Positions 10,312 to 21,387 of a stretch of 64,000 nt of DNA are shown in pieces (positions within the stretch are counted from its first letter, which is position 1; every line of letters starts with the position of its first letter). The stretch is from Gracilaria vermiculophylla (lineage: Eukaryota; Rhodophyta; Florideophyceae; Gracilariales; Gracilariaceae). The stretch is taken from NCBI GenBank assembly GCA_019155205.2, contig JAHNZQ020000016.1, positions 821,423 through 885,422 of the forward strand, in the 5' to 3' direction. The translations under genes and the position numbers were made by a program. Below the pieces are notes generated by a model. That model searched no databases. It was not told the DNA's origin and saw only the letters and a list, made by a program, of their open reading frames with translations.

Positions 10312-13300
10312 CGATGTAGGCACCACGCCCTCTGCGTCAAAGGAGCCCGTCGAAAGTCCGGGGAAACGTGAAACCGCCGTGGACTACTACGAGGTCCGTA
10401 AAGATAAAGACCTGTTTTCGGACCACTCTACACTGGACCCGCTCGATAGCGACCAGAAAAACGACGTCGACGCCAGTATCGCGAAGATGCTTTCCGACAC
10501 CGACACGAATGGTCTACCGCCCGAGCGCAAAGACGATCTTCGTAAGATTGATACGGATAACACTGAAGTTTTCCGCACTGCGTTCTCTGCCGGTCCACCG
10601 GCGAAGGTCGAGCCGCTACGCGTTTAGCTAAGTGGGGACGCTAAGCCAATTCAAGTCCGTCTACGTAACTATTCCGTGGAGCAGCGCGCTTTCCTCGTTC
10701 GTTTTGTCGATCAGTTGGTTGCTGCCAGTATGTCGTATTTCAACCCGAGCTCTACATGGGCGTGCACTCCGCTGCTGGTGCCAAAGCGGGGCCCGGAAAT
10801 GTTTCGTTTTACTGTCGACCTCCGCCCGGTGAATCGCTTCACCGTGAAGCAGCAGTTCTCAATGCCAAACATCGAGCACGAACTGTTAAAGCTGTCGGCA
10901 TCCCGGTATTTTGCCATATTCGATCTATCACACGGGTACTGGCAGCTCCCCCTCTCCAAGTGCCTCCAGGAGTGTCAATCATTTATCACTCCTGACGGCA
11001 TTTACTCTCCGACGCGCGTACTACACGGCACAACGAACGCCGTTATGTACGTGCAGGCCACACTGGCGGCGCTGCTTCCTTCCGGTCTCCGTCCTTTTCT
11101 TCTCTCGTGGCTCTATGACATCCTCATTCATTCGCCCACCATTGACGAGCATTTCAAGGTGGTGTCCAACTTGTTTGCGTTCTGCGCAACGTTCAACTTG
11201 AAGCTGCACCCTGCCAAGTGTACGGTTCTTGCCACAGCCATCCGTTGGTGTATACGGGTCATTTCGGCCCCCGGCGTGTCGTTTGACCCTCGACGCATTG
11301 ACGGTATCTGTAACATGACGGCACGGCAGACGGGTGCCGACTTGAAACAGTTTGTTTGTGCCATGCAGTGGATGCGCGTTGGCATTCAGGAGTTTTCGGC
11401 AATTATTCGTCCGCTGGCAGACCTTGTCGAGAAGGTTTACTACGTCGTCGGCAAACGCACTCACCTGGCGCCCGGCCGTGTCTCTATGACGGAAATATAT
11501 TGTATCTCGGAGCATTTCGTTGCGTTCCAACATTGCAAGTACGCAATGGAACAGCATGGCACCCTCGCACACTTTGATTTCGGCAAACGTCTCTGTGTGT
11601 ACACCGATACGTCGGACTATTTTTGGTCCGGCGTCATTACGCAGATTCCAATTGCCTATTCCGACATATCCTGTGTATAACAGCGTTATGAGTCCCTTAC
11701 CTTTCTTTCAGGGCACTTCGCGGACTCGACTCTCCGTTGGTCGACTATAGAAAAGGAGGCATACGCCATCATAGCGACGACCGTTCGGATGCACTGGGTC
11801 CTCGCTTCTCAGCGCCGTTTCGACACATACACCGACCACAACATCCTAGTCTTCCTCTTTGACCCTACTTCGGTTGCTACCGAACTCTCACAGACGACTG
11901 CCTGAAAAACGCTTCGGTGGGCCTTCCGTTTGAGCGCCTACACCGTACACATGCGTCCACGTTCCCGGCTCCGACAATGTTTGGGCAGACTTGCTTAGCC
12001 GTTGGGTCTCCCCGCCAACTTTGCGTCGCCTTGTGATAGTTCAGGCTCTTCCCTCTTCTTCGGATACAGCATTGGGATGGCCGACTGCCGTGGAGCTCAA
12101 GTCCGCCCAGATGGCCCTCGCGAACGATTGCCCTGACGATGTCAAGTACAACGCCGACGGCGTGTACTATGCTCTGAGCGGTGCCGTCTGAGTCCCGGAT
12201 GCCTCCGAGGGCCTCCAACACCGACTCTGCATCATCGCGCATACAGGCTCTAGCGGCCATCACGCAGCGTTGACGATCGCGGAGATGCTCCGCTCTCATT
12301 ACAGCTTGCGTACAGTAGAGACGGATATCACCACGTTTGTTCAGTTCTGCATCTACTGTCTTTCGACAACCTGCGGGGGACAAATCCCGCGCCCGTACGG
12401 CCCTGCGGATCACGGCACGTCAGCAAACGCTTTGTTGCTGTTCGACAACATCACTATTGCTCCGGCGGCCTCCGGCGAGCAGTACGTTCTCATGTTGCGT
12501 GACGACCACTCAAACTACTGCTGGTTCTTTGTCTTTCCGGATACGTCTGCCGAAAACGCCGCTGGCGCCATCATGGACTGGTGTGCCGCGTTCGGTGTGC
12601 AGTTTGGGTTAATGTCGGATGGTCAAACCCATCTCAAGAACGAGGCATTGCGGCTCTTCGCTAAGGGATTGTGAGTCCCGCACCAATTCACGCTGCCTTA
12701 CGCTCCGAGGAGCAATTGCAGCATTGAGCATCTGGGCAAGGAGCTCCTCTGCATCTTCCGGGCGACGGCCTCCGAATTGCAGCTGACGCATGAGGAATGG
12801 CCGGATCTCTTGCCGCTGGTGCAGAACGCTATCAACAATGCACCCTTTCCGCAGCGCGCCGGTGTACTGCCCATTAAGGCCGTGACGGAAAAGCCTGCGA
12901 TTCCGCCAATCGCGACATTCTACCGTGCGAAGACGACGGCCCCGATAACGATTACCGACCTCAATCATGGGCGTGCGCTCGACGTGGAAGAGCTTTGTAA
13001 GCTGGTCGGTGATCTCCACCACGTCGTGCAGGACGCACTTCAGACAAATCGCCGCCAAGGACGCGAATCAGCCTCGAAAGGGTCGTTGTCAAATTTTAAC
13101 GATGGTGATCTTGTGGTCGTTGCTCGCGAAGACTTTTACGCTGGTGAAAAACCGTGCCTTCGTTGGCGCAGACCCCGTCGTGTCATAAAACCGGTAGACG
13201 ACTACGTCTACCTGATCGAGAATTTGCGCAACGGTTCCGTCGATGAGATTCACGTCACTCGCCTCAAATTTTACCACGACGCGTCGCTCGACACTGATGC

Positions 13301-13508
13301 TATCATGTCGCACGCCGTGACGTCGGAAACCGGCATGATCGTGCACCTTTTGCAGGAGCTCGTTGAAACCGCCGATAATATCAAGATTCGGATCCGTTGG
13401 TGCAGCTTGCCGGATTCCGAAGATACGCTCGAGCCTCTCGCACAGGTGTATCTAGATTTGCCGCAATTATTGTTGATCCTACGCCGCAAAAACACCCCGA
13501 CGGAATGA
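10223..13508 (+). pseudogene. pol of element 2 with chromodomain-like C-terminus
   Basis: RT is read from the 10,220s to about 11,680 (VPKRGPEMFRF, FAIFDLSHGYWQLPL). The catalytic box is changed to WLYDI where gypsy RTs have xxDD. RNase H begins at YTDTSD near 11,600. Stops lie at 10,625-10,627 (TAG), 11,678-11,680 (TAA) and 11,903-11,905 (TGA). A one-base frame change near 11,950 leads into HVPGSDNVWADLLSRW and integrase (FVQFCIYC, LLFDNI, SDGQTH, SIEHLGKELL) with stops at 12,189-12,191 and 12,672-12,674 (both TGA). The last 243 codons end in a segment with RWCSLPDSEDTLEPL, which fits the chromodomain core of chromoviruses. Confidence 0.8.
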
Positions 13509-13551
13509 GCCGACAAAGCGCGTCGTGAGCTTCACCTCTAGGGAAGGGGAG

Positions 13552-13690
13552 TGTAGTAAGGCGCTGCCTTATCTGTACAGTATTGACCGTTATGTTTTTG
13601 AAGAATCCCGCATAGCCTCCTTACACTAGTATATAATCATCGAGTGCCGGTCACCGTCGAGTAAAAAGAAAAACCGGGCAGCTCACCTCC
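13552..13690 (+). repeat. Left part of the 3' LTR of element 2 (inferred)
   Basis: Starts with TGTAGTAAGG directly after a polypurine tract that follows the integrase stop. It contains an AGTATATAATC block that could be a TATA-type signal. It is interrupted by the copia element, whose 5-bp target duplication occupies 13,691-13,695. No second copy of this LTR is present in the window, so its extent cannot be confirmed by a pair. Confidence 0.45.
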
Positions 13691-13695
13691 ACCTC
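13691..13695. repeat. Target-site duplication of copia element (left)
   Basis: ACCTC immediately before the left LTR; the identical ACCTC lies at 19,943-19,947 immediately after the right LTR. Five bp is the usual duplication length for Ty1/copia integration. Confidence 0.9.
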
Positions 13696-14038
13696 TGTCG
13701 TTTGAACGCGGTTGCTGTGAGTTGCGCTCGTTACGTAGTACAATCTACTTAGTTGATTTGGGCGCAACAGGGGAAAGGTCAAACGCGTCTCTTCGCGTTT
13801 GGATAGCAAAGTGGTCAAATGACTGCTTTACTGATTTTCCTCTTGCCCCCATCTCTCGTCCCTTTGCGCAAGGGGCAAGGTACAATACACTTTATGCGGC
13901 GTTGCGAGCGCGCTGTGCCACAGATTGGCACAGCGCACTGTGTGACTTAGAATAAATATATTAAATTAGGCCACGCGCATCTCAATTCCAAACGAGATCA
14001 TGGCGCTCTTGACAACGTAAACCCTTTAGCAACCTACA
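13696..14038 (-). repeat. 3' LTR of copia element 3
   Basis: 343 bp, TGTCG...CCTACA on the plus strand, aligned without gaps to 19,600-19,942 with 12 substitutions. It contains a GTGCCACAGA-TTGGCACAGCGCAC near-palindrome at about 13,916-13,940 and an AATAAATATATTAA block that may serve as TATA or polyadenylation signal. Confidence 0.95.
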
Positions 14039-14048
14039 ACCCCTCCAG
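14039..14048 (-). promoter_or_regulatory. Polypurine tract of copia element 3
   Basis: Read on the minus strand this is CTGGAGGGGT, abutting the LTR that begins TGTAGGTTGC. Its position next to the 3' LTR supports the minus orientation deduced from the coding regions. Confidence 0.7.
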
Positions 14049-14589
14049 TCAAACGATCCGTAACGGCGCTCGTCCGGCCACGGCAGGCGTCCATCTGTCC
14101 CTCGTCACTACCAGGCACGTCCTAGACCTCCGGGTGAAGGTTCGTCCCGTCATGTAGTGGCGCGGGACAGCAGCGACTGCAGAACCGTATTGCGCGATGA
14201 CAAGCAGCAACAGAGCGGCGTACAGCATTGAGAAATTCATAGCAGGCGATTACACAGTTACGAAAAAACAAGTTCGAATGGTTCTCCATGCAATGTGAAG
14301 GTCTTCTCATCGTCCGCATACACGCTGTGAATGACGTTGATCACTGCGTGTTTGTCGATGTGGATCGCCAAGAAATCCTTGATAGCGAAGAAAAGAAACC
14401 ATTGCGACTTGATTTTTCGGCTTCGCGTTCCTGCGTCGGTGAGACAAAAGGGAAGATATACATCGCAGAAGTCCGTCAGATGACCTTTACAAAATAAAGA
14501 TCCCGTTTGTCCTTAGTTTCTGATGACCTATTGCTCCGGCTGTATCTAAATAGTTCCAGTGCTCAAGATGTTCTTCAGCGCAGCTTGAT
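14049..14589. other. 3' non-coding part of copia element 3
   Basis: Between the end of RNase H and the polypurine tract. No domain or convincing frame is seen on either strand; a 69-codon plus-strand frame at 14,288-14,497 has no recognisable features. Confidence 0.5.
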
Positions 14590-17500
14590 GCATTGTCTAC
14601 GTCGGCCCATCCGCCACATTATATGAGCTCCGCACGAAGCCAATATCCGAGATGAACTTACTCTTGAATCCTTGTCTAGCGGCGGCGATGTCCAGCATCA
14701 GTCGCTTTTCAGAAGTTCTGGATCCTTTTGATATGACGTCAAATAGCGATTTGCTATCCGTAAAGAGCTGTAGGTATTTCTCGACTCATAATAAGGCTCA
14801 TCTTGGCTGCGAGCGTGGTTGAAACATCGAACAGGTCGCTGAAAGCAATTACTTCACCGGCCATCGCGGATCTTGTCACTCGCTTAGCCATGTAGGACTT
14901 GAAATGTATCGGTACGACATTATCCGTATCGTCTCCAAGGAAAACAATGTGACCAAGCTGCGAAGACATGTCCGTATTATTTGCGAAAGAAGAGTCCGAG
15001 TAGCCTATGACTCTTAGTGTTTCGCGGTTCAATCTCGGAACTCGAAGAGAAAGTATGTTGCGTTTCGCGTATTTAACAGCCCGATTGAGTTGCCGCATGA
15101 CACTCTTCTGGTCATCGTTAAAGATCGCTTCCGTCACTTGTGCAAGTTGTGAGATCTCAAATAGACAATCAGGTCTAGTATTGGCCAGCCAGGCCAATTT
15201 CATACGCATAGACCGAAATGAGGAGAACTTTGCATCTGGTCGGAGTTCCTCCAGCTTCTTCATATACGAGCGTTGCTCCTGTACAATGGGTGAGTCTGGC
15301 CATCTTCGTAAAGAAAACCCAGTGAAGCTGCAAGGCAGACCTTGCTCCTTTCCCATATCAAACCTCTCGTTGGTTTTTGCGCAGAGCTCCTTGAACCCAC
15401 CATCGCCTGCTCTCAATAAATCGTCCACGTAACCACCGGATATACCCTTCAGAAGTCCTTCCTTCATTTGGATGTACAGGGCAGGATCCGATCGTAGTAA
15501 AGTCATGCCCAGGTCGTCCAGATGATGTTGGTCAATGGTTTGATGCTATAGATCACCTGACTCACAGAGACCGTAGAGTGGCTTCAGCAGCTGAAGAAAT
15601 TGCGAAGGATCCAGTTCGAACTCTGGAACAGGCTTGATGATGAAAACGTCACGAAGGATGGGTTCGGCAGCTTGTAAATACGCCTGACGGACATCGGATG
15701 TTAAGATATCAAAGCCATGAATCATGGCTAGGGATAAGAGGAGTCTGATGGATGAAGGTTGTCGAGTTGTGGTTGAGTGTACCATCATATGCTTCAGCTT
15801 GTCCCGATGTCCTCCAATTACAAAGCGAGCCTTATACTTTATCCACACATCATCCGTAGACTTGATGGCCAAGACGAAACGACCAGGCAATATGTTTCCA
15901 TCGATAGGCACATCTTCTTTCAGGATTATCTTAAAGGTTCCACGGTCCAAGAGATTCTTGATTTCCGTGTTCTTAGCTTCGTTCATCTCCTTTGTGCTTA
16001 CTCTTGGGTCATTCTTGTCGATAATCTCGGTCACATAGATGCCATCCTTCTCTTCTTCTATGGACCGAAACGGTTCAAAGCACTTGTTCAGATTGGAGAA
16101 GAACGAATTAGCAATCATCTCAGGCTCGTAGTAACGTTTCACCTGCGCTAGATTGAACGGCTTTGCTGCTCCTATCGGAACGTCTTGGACGTACATCAGC
16201 TTCTTCGGCTCATCTACGGCACTGATAGTGAACGGACCGAGCCATTCTCCAGTACGGCTATCGACGGCCTTCTCCCTCCAGACCAGTACTTGATCACCAA
16301 CTTGATATGCCGAGTCGCAGGCTGGTGGTACTCTGTGCTTGAGGGCACTATCGATCCTTAGTTGTGCCATACACCTTTCCATTTCGGTTCGAGCAATATT
16401 TGCTACCTCTGCCCGACTTGTCAGAGTTGCTTTGCTTCCCTGGGGCTCGGATCTAGTGCGCACTGGAGGGAACTCACCGAAAACCAACGCTGATGGTACC
16501 AGTCCTTCCGTTCCAAGCGTATCGTTCATAGCCTTCACTGATGCAGCGAGTGCTACTTCTGGCTCCGTGGAAGGGTTCTGTACCATCATCTTTCGGTAAG
16601 TCTGTCTTAGAGGATGATGATAGCGTTCGCCCAGCCCAAGGCTCGAGTGGGCTTCCACAACAGTCCTATCCACCTCAATGTTAGATATCGCTGCGCTACC
16701 GATAAATAGTTGCCCCAACGCACTACCTTGATCTACCAACATTCGGTTGGGAATCCCAGTATAGATTGCTATCCAGCATGTGAGCATTTTCTTCCATATG
16801 GTCTTGGTAGACACATCTGGAAGGAAGGTGGCAGCTGAGAAGCGAGTTCCTTCGTCAACGATATGCAACCCGGGTTTTCCATTGATGTACATGATATCAA
16901 TAAGAACTCTTTCGTTAAAGCGAACATTTTCCGCTCCAATAGACACACGAAAGCGGCTCGGGGCAATCTGAATTCTTTGGCATGGACCACATCGCTTGCT
17001 ACGGTCTTTTAGGACTGCTAGCGTCTGAGGCGTTGCTTCATCGGACCTTGCTCTCCTAATCAATTCGAAGAGTTTATCAGCTGCCGGATGAAAGAATTGC
17101 CTGTGTAGCTTGTGTAGCTGCGTCCTTGTGAAGTTTGTTCAAATCGGGAAACACATATCAACAAACACATGACCACTGACAGAACGGTGCAGAGATACAG
17201 ACCAGCCATCCACGAATGTGGCCCGATCATCATCAGTGTACAACTGTACCCTGTGCGTTAGACGGTTTGCCACTGTGTCCGCTATAAGAGACTCGCGGTC
17301 ACGGATGTCCATCCCAAGCAGAGCTGGAATGTCCGCTAGTACGATGTCCATAGTGACCAAGATAGGACTAACGTTGGGAGGTGTATCGAGGTGAATATCT
17401 ACTTGTCCAAGCGACTCAAACGTTGCATCTGCGACCTTATATCGCGTGTGAGACACTAACTTGCGAAGTCTTGGCAGTCGAAGCTTATGATGCGAAAGGA

Positions 17501-17711
17501 CACGCTTGAGTTCCTTGAATCCAATGACGGACTTCGGGGCTCCAATATCGACACAGAATCCGTCTGCTCGAGAACGGTTGCGCTCCTTCGCAAGCTTTGT
17601 CACAAAGATGTGAGTGAGATTGACTTCCACAGGCTCACCCATGTGTTTGCGCCTCGGTGGAGCAGTTCTATGCGAAGCTGTCCGTCGGCAAGGGCGACGG
17701 TGCTGAGTCAT
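14590..17711 (-). pseudogene. pol of copia element 3
   Basis: It begins with its own ATG at 17,711, 30 bp after the gag stop and in another frame. Domains in order: protease with VDIGAP; integrase zinc-binding region (LHKLH, CGPCQR) then core with LIDIMY, LVDQGS and the third acidic residue in LGLGERYHH; an SH3-like GDQVLVW segment; RT with [30 protein letters not shown] and YVDDLL; RNase H with YSDSSFAN and, after a frame change near 14,770, TDSKSLFDV. Stops lie at 17,139-17,141 (TGA) and 15,546-15,548 (TAG, after the SGDL motif, where Trp is usual). The RNase H end reaches about 14,600. The rest is intact. Confidence 0.88.
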
Positions 17712-17740
17712 TAACTCTCGTCGCCCTACTGAAAAGATTT

Positions 17741-19434
17741 TTATGCGGGGTGCATCCTTTCTTCACCCATTGTAGCCGCCACATGGTTTGTGAACCAATC
17801 TCCATCGGCCTTCTCGACGTCTCTGGTGGCTAGGGGTTCATCTCCACCTGTCAGTTGGTCAAAATGTCGAACTTCCTCGACATCATAACATGGTCCGTGC
17901 TGGTCGTCGTCGCCATCATTTCTGTCAGAGACATCTTCGGTCTCTCCCTCCATTGCCAAAACAAGGTCCGATACAATGTGCACGGCTGACTTACCACTAG
18001 TCATCCTTTGACGCACAAGGTTTCGAATAGCCCCAGGCTTACAACGGTGACCTGGTTGCCAATGTCTGTGGCATTTATGGCACTCATTGCGCCGGCGACT
18101 TTCTTCAAAAGTTCGCGGTTGGTTGCGAGGCTGTGCGCTACCACTGGTGTGCTTCTGGGCGAAGCGGTAGTCCCTTCGAGGTGCATGTTTGCGAACGAAT
18201 TTTGGATCCCGTCCATACTGCTGATATAGCGTCTCCTCACTCACAATGTGCATCTCGGGAGTCTTATTGATATCTCTGATTTCTTCTTCTAGTTGAAGAC
18301 TTTCCCTAAGGGCAGTGATGAAGCCATTGAATGTATACTTGAGAGTGAAGATGTTGCTAACAGGTAGCCTTGCCTACGAAGATCCGAGTACGGCATTCCG
18401 AAGGTATCCAATCTTATGCGCCTCGGAGCGAACGTGAGGGGGACACTGAGGAGCCAGTTCTTCGATGGTGCCCACAACTTTCTTTATTCCCTCAGAAGGC
18501 GTACCAAGCTCGCTCTCGACTATAACCTTCTCGATGCGAAGCGTATTGAGAATCCCATATACTTGCAGCTGGCAAGAATTACTATTGTACTCTTCCACCA
18601 TGACCTTCGCCATGTCATCAAAGGTCATATTATCCCTCGCGTTGTTAAAGATAAAAGTATGTGCCGGGCCGTCCAGGATGTTCACAAAGTAGTCTGTTTT
18701 CTGAGCAGGGGTCAGACGATTTTGACGAGCACATACGTTGTAATCACGTAGAGTAAGCTCTATCGACTGAGTTAACTCTCTCTTGAACCGGTTATCCTTG
18801 AACTGTTGGAAGACGTAGCTAGCCTTACGCGTATCTTCAGCGTTCCCAGGTCTCCGAGGTACAGTATTCTCATTAAAAGGGTTCATTTCACGTGAATTGC
18901 CGTCATCGTTTCCAGGTAGCTTTTCATTATTGCCAAAGGTGTGAAGAACGTCTTCTCCGCTAGCATTGCTCACACCATGTTGCCTGCGATCAGCAACAGC
19001 TCCAGCCCTGTTCTGGTTCATCTGTCCAGCGGTTGTCGGAATAGAATGCATGACATTGCTTGATATAAGGGGGTTTGATAGACGAGAGGCTGAGCGACTA
19101 CGGCGGTACAGATCGACTCCCTTTTCCATGCTTTCAGGTGATGCTTCAAGAATATGCATAAACCATATGTGAGTCATCAAAGAGCGATTAGTTGTCTCAC
19201 GAGATTCCAATTGTAATGTACTGGGTAGTCCATCTGGTATGCCATTCAATTCATATATTTCGGCGACATCTCTGAGTACCTGAACGGGAAAGAGCGGCAT
19301 GTTGAAGAACTCAATATCCAAGATGGAATCCGGGGAGGGCAAAAAGCTTTTGAGTGCTAACTCAAGATCTCTCTTACGTGTGGGAGCAGTGGAACCGCAG
19401 TTCCATCATCTTCAGCACCCGGAAAAAGACTCAT
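17741..19434 (-). pseudogene. gag of copia element 3
   Basis: An ATG at 19,434 opens MSLFPGAEDDGTAVP, which joins the main frame after a one-base change near 19,385. The main frame runs to 17,741 with one stop (TAG, 18,374-18,376). The middle carries the copia-type Gag domain (KTDYFVNILDGPAHTFIF, FDDMAKVMVEEY). Near the end CHKCHRHWQPGHRC is a zinc-knuckle-like cluster. A 40-codon stretch between the stop and the next Met is open and conserved in character (FNGFITALRESLQLEEEI), so the stop is a point lesion. Gag and pol occupy different frames, so the parent would have needed frameshifting or separate initiation. Confidence 0.75.
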
Positions 19435-19599
19435 TGTGTACAGCGCACAGTCGCGCAGTGCTCTTCCCGTTTCGGTGGATGGCTCAACAATAGTCGATGA
19501 ACGTCTCAAACAATCATAACGAGAATTGGTCGTAGAGCGAGTGGATGCCTTTATGACGTGGATTTTGGTTCACAACAAACTGCGCTCAAAAATCCGGAT

Positions 19600-19942
19600 T
19601 GTCGTTTGAACGCGGTTGCTGTGAGTTGCGCTCGTTACGTAGTACAATCTACGTAGTTGATTTGGGCGCAACAGGGGAGAGGTCAAACGCGTCTCTTCGC
19701 GTTTGGATAGCAAAGTGGTCAAATGACTGCTTTACTGATTTTCCTCTTGCCCTCCTCTCCCGTCCCTTTGCGCAAGGGGCAAGGTACAATACACTTTATG
19801 CGGCGTTGCGAGCGCGCTATGCCACAGACTGGCACAGCGCACTGCGTGACTTAGAATAAATATATTAACTTTGGCCACGCGCATCTCAATTCAAAACGAG
19901 ATCACGGCGCTCTTGACAACGTAAACCCTTTAGCAACCTACA
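19600..19942 (-). repeat. 5' LTR of copia element 3
   Basis: Partner of 13,696-14,038; same length, TG...CA ends, followed directly by the ACCTC target duplication. In minus orientation it lies upstream of gag. The bases just inside it (ATCCGGATTTTTGAGCGCAG on the minus strand) would be the primer-binding site; I cannot match them to a particular tRNA. Confidence 0.95.
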
Positions 19943-19947
19943 ACCTC
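19943..19947. repeat. Target-site duplication of copia element (right)
   Basis: ACCTC, identical to 13,691-13,695. Joined to the following TATAAG it suggests that the insertion site was just at a TATA-like motif of the host LTR. Confidence 0.9.
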
Positions 19948-20337
19948 TATAAGCACCCAAAAAACCTCACGTGTATCTGAAAACGGTTAACGTGGCAAGC
20001 GTGATTCACGTCCGTTTGTACGGTGGACTTCGGAGTAGCCAAAGCGGCGCGTATCGCGCTACGTGGCACGCGTGCTTGCTGCCCTCCCTGCACGCGCTCG
20101 CCAGCCGCGCAAGGCCCGCTGGGTACAGTACGAGCGCCGGATGGCAACTGCTATGCACGATTAATTTACTAATTTTGCTATTTAGTCAGTTAGTTATTTC
20201 GGCCATTTTGGCCTTCGCACTGCAGTACTTAGCGCGACGGCCCTCAAGCCGTCGCCCCCAGTAAACCGCACCAAGCGGGGTCTCCGTTTTCAACTAGCCG
20301 CCCACTCGGGTAGCTCTCTACGTCGAAGTGAATTACA
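19948..20337 (+). repeat. Right part of the 3' LTR of element 2 (inferred)
   Basis: If the copia element landed in the 3' LTR of the chromovirus, this is the remainder. It opens with TATAAG and ends at GTGAATTACA, giving an LTR of about 530 bp that begins TGTA and ends TACA. The end point is a guess from the TG...CA rule. A GC-rich segment and an 8-bp perfect hairpin lie inside it. Confidence 0.35.
20234..20255. repeat. Perfect 8-bp hairpin
   Basis: GCGACGGC, a six-base loop, then GCCGTCGC. No T-run follows. It may form part of the 3'-end signal of the chromovirus LTR, but that is a guess. Confidence 0.6.
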
Positions 20338-21123
20338 CCGTGGGCTACGGACGTCAACCATCTGTGACGCAGAGAACCATTGTCTGGACCATTCTTCCCT
20401 TCTTTCAGGTTCGCCCTCGTACAAGGTTATCACCACCGAACCTCCTGCTTCGCCTTTTCAAAGTGCGGTCACCACCCGCTAAACGCAGTTTGCCCAAAAC
20501 CCGCGCGGCCCAAGATAGTACCCAGCCGCGCCGAGATAGCCCGATTTATCAGAGAGAAATTTTACCGAAGATTATCAAAACTGCCTCAATCACAAAACTT
20601 GCCTGATCCCCAATTTCTCCACTTGTCTTCCTCTTGCACCAGTTGCGACGGCTTGGCCCTGGCGTTACGCACGGATCGTGTGCCTCGTCTGAGGAAGGCT
20701 GTGACTCTGGACCACCTCGTGTAAGGAAGGTTCCAACCATGCTCCGTAGTACTTTCTCCTGTGAGGTAATGCACTACAAAACGTACACACAACAAATTTT
20801 GCTTTGTTGGGCATGGTGGCCAGCGCTTTCCAATATACTTGCTTGCTGAGAGCACGGAAAGCTTTGTAAAATTTTTAAACAGTATGATTCATTTCATCTT
20901 TTCGAAGAGGCGGCCTGCATACTGTCGGACATGGAATGGACGTATCGCTCGACACTTGTTCTTATGTTTTATGTGAATAAATAAATTGAAACAAAATCAA
21001 ACTGTTTTGAAACAAGAGTTAACGATTCACAGAATAAAAAGGAATAGGGCGGGCCTAAGAAACCTATAGCTTTTCCGAAATTCCACGTTTTCCAACAGTA
21101 AAGCGTACGTGTAAGTTCATATA
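20338..21123. other. Non-coding, AT-rich to the right
   Basis: No gene is recognised. Overlapping open frames on both strands at 20,328-20,855 show no domain. From about 20,870 the base composition becomes AT-rich. A GTTTTGAAAC motif near 21,000 resembles the ends of the neighbouring Tc1-like element. Confidence 0.4.
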
Positions 21124-21130
21124 AAGACTG

Positions 21131-21148
21131 TTTCAAAATCATATCACG
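21131..21148 (+). repeat. Left terminal inverted repeat core of the Tc1-like element
   Basis: TTTCAAAATCATATCACG, an exact inverted match to 22,342-22,359. Two further GTTTCAAAA motifs follow at about 21,202 and 21,230, possibly subterminal transposase sites. Confidence 0.85.
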
Positions 21149-21387
21149 TGGGTATCAAAGTAAAGAAATGTGATTTGAGCACTGTGCGACTACAAAATCG
21201 AGTTTCAAAATATATTAAAGTCTAAAGCCAGTTTCAAAAACATAACATCTTTATCATCTGTAAGTCTCTTTTAGCGACTCAGTAAATAGTGTTTCCACTT
21301 TTTGCTGAATAACGCTAATAAAACGTTTAGGCATTGAACTGATGTATCCATTAATTTTCAAAAATGAAAACTCGTCCCATCAAATCT

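Larger units (their letters stand above)
9111..13551 (+). mobile_element. Ty3/gypsy chromovirus-like retrotransposon 2, 5'-truncated
   Basis: Plus-strand order gag, protease-like, RT, RNase H, integrase, chromodomain-like C-terminus. No 5' LTR or Gag N-terminus is visible; the element begins at the break at about 9,110. A purine tract GGGAAGGGGA (13,541-13,550) is followed by TGTAGTAAGG from 13,552, the expected layout of a polypurine tract and the start of a 3' LTR. That LTR appears to be split by the copia element (13,552-13,690, resuming at 19,948). Several stops and at least two frame changes make it defective. Confidence 0.75.
13696..19942 (-). mobile_element. Structurally complete Ty1/copia retrotransposon 3
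   Basis: A 6,247-bp element with two 343-bp LTRs, TG...CA ends, a 5-bp target duplication, a polypurine tract beside the 3' LTR, and gag, protease, integrase, RT and RNase H in that order on the minus strand. Integrase before RT defines Ty1/copia. The LTRs differ at 12 of 343 positions by my alignment (about 96.5% identity). Lesions are few: a gag frame change near 19,385, stops at 18,374-18,376, 17,139-17,141 and 15,546-15,548, and a frame change near 14,770. It is therefore recent compared with its neighbours but no longer able to make its proteins. It sits inside what looks like the 3' LTR of element 2. Confidence 0.93.
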
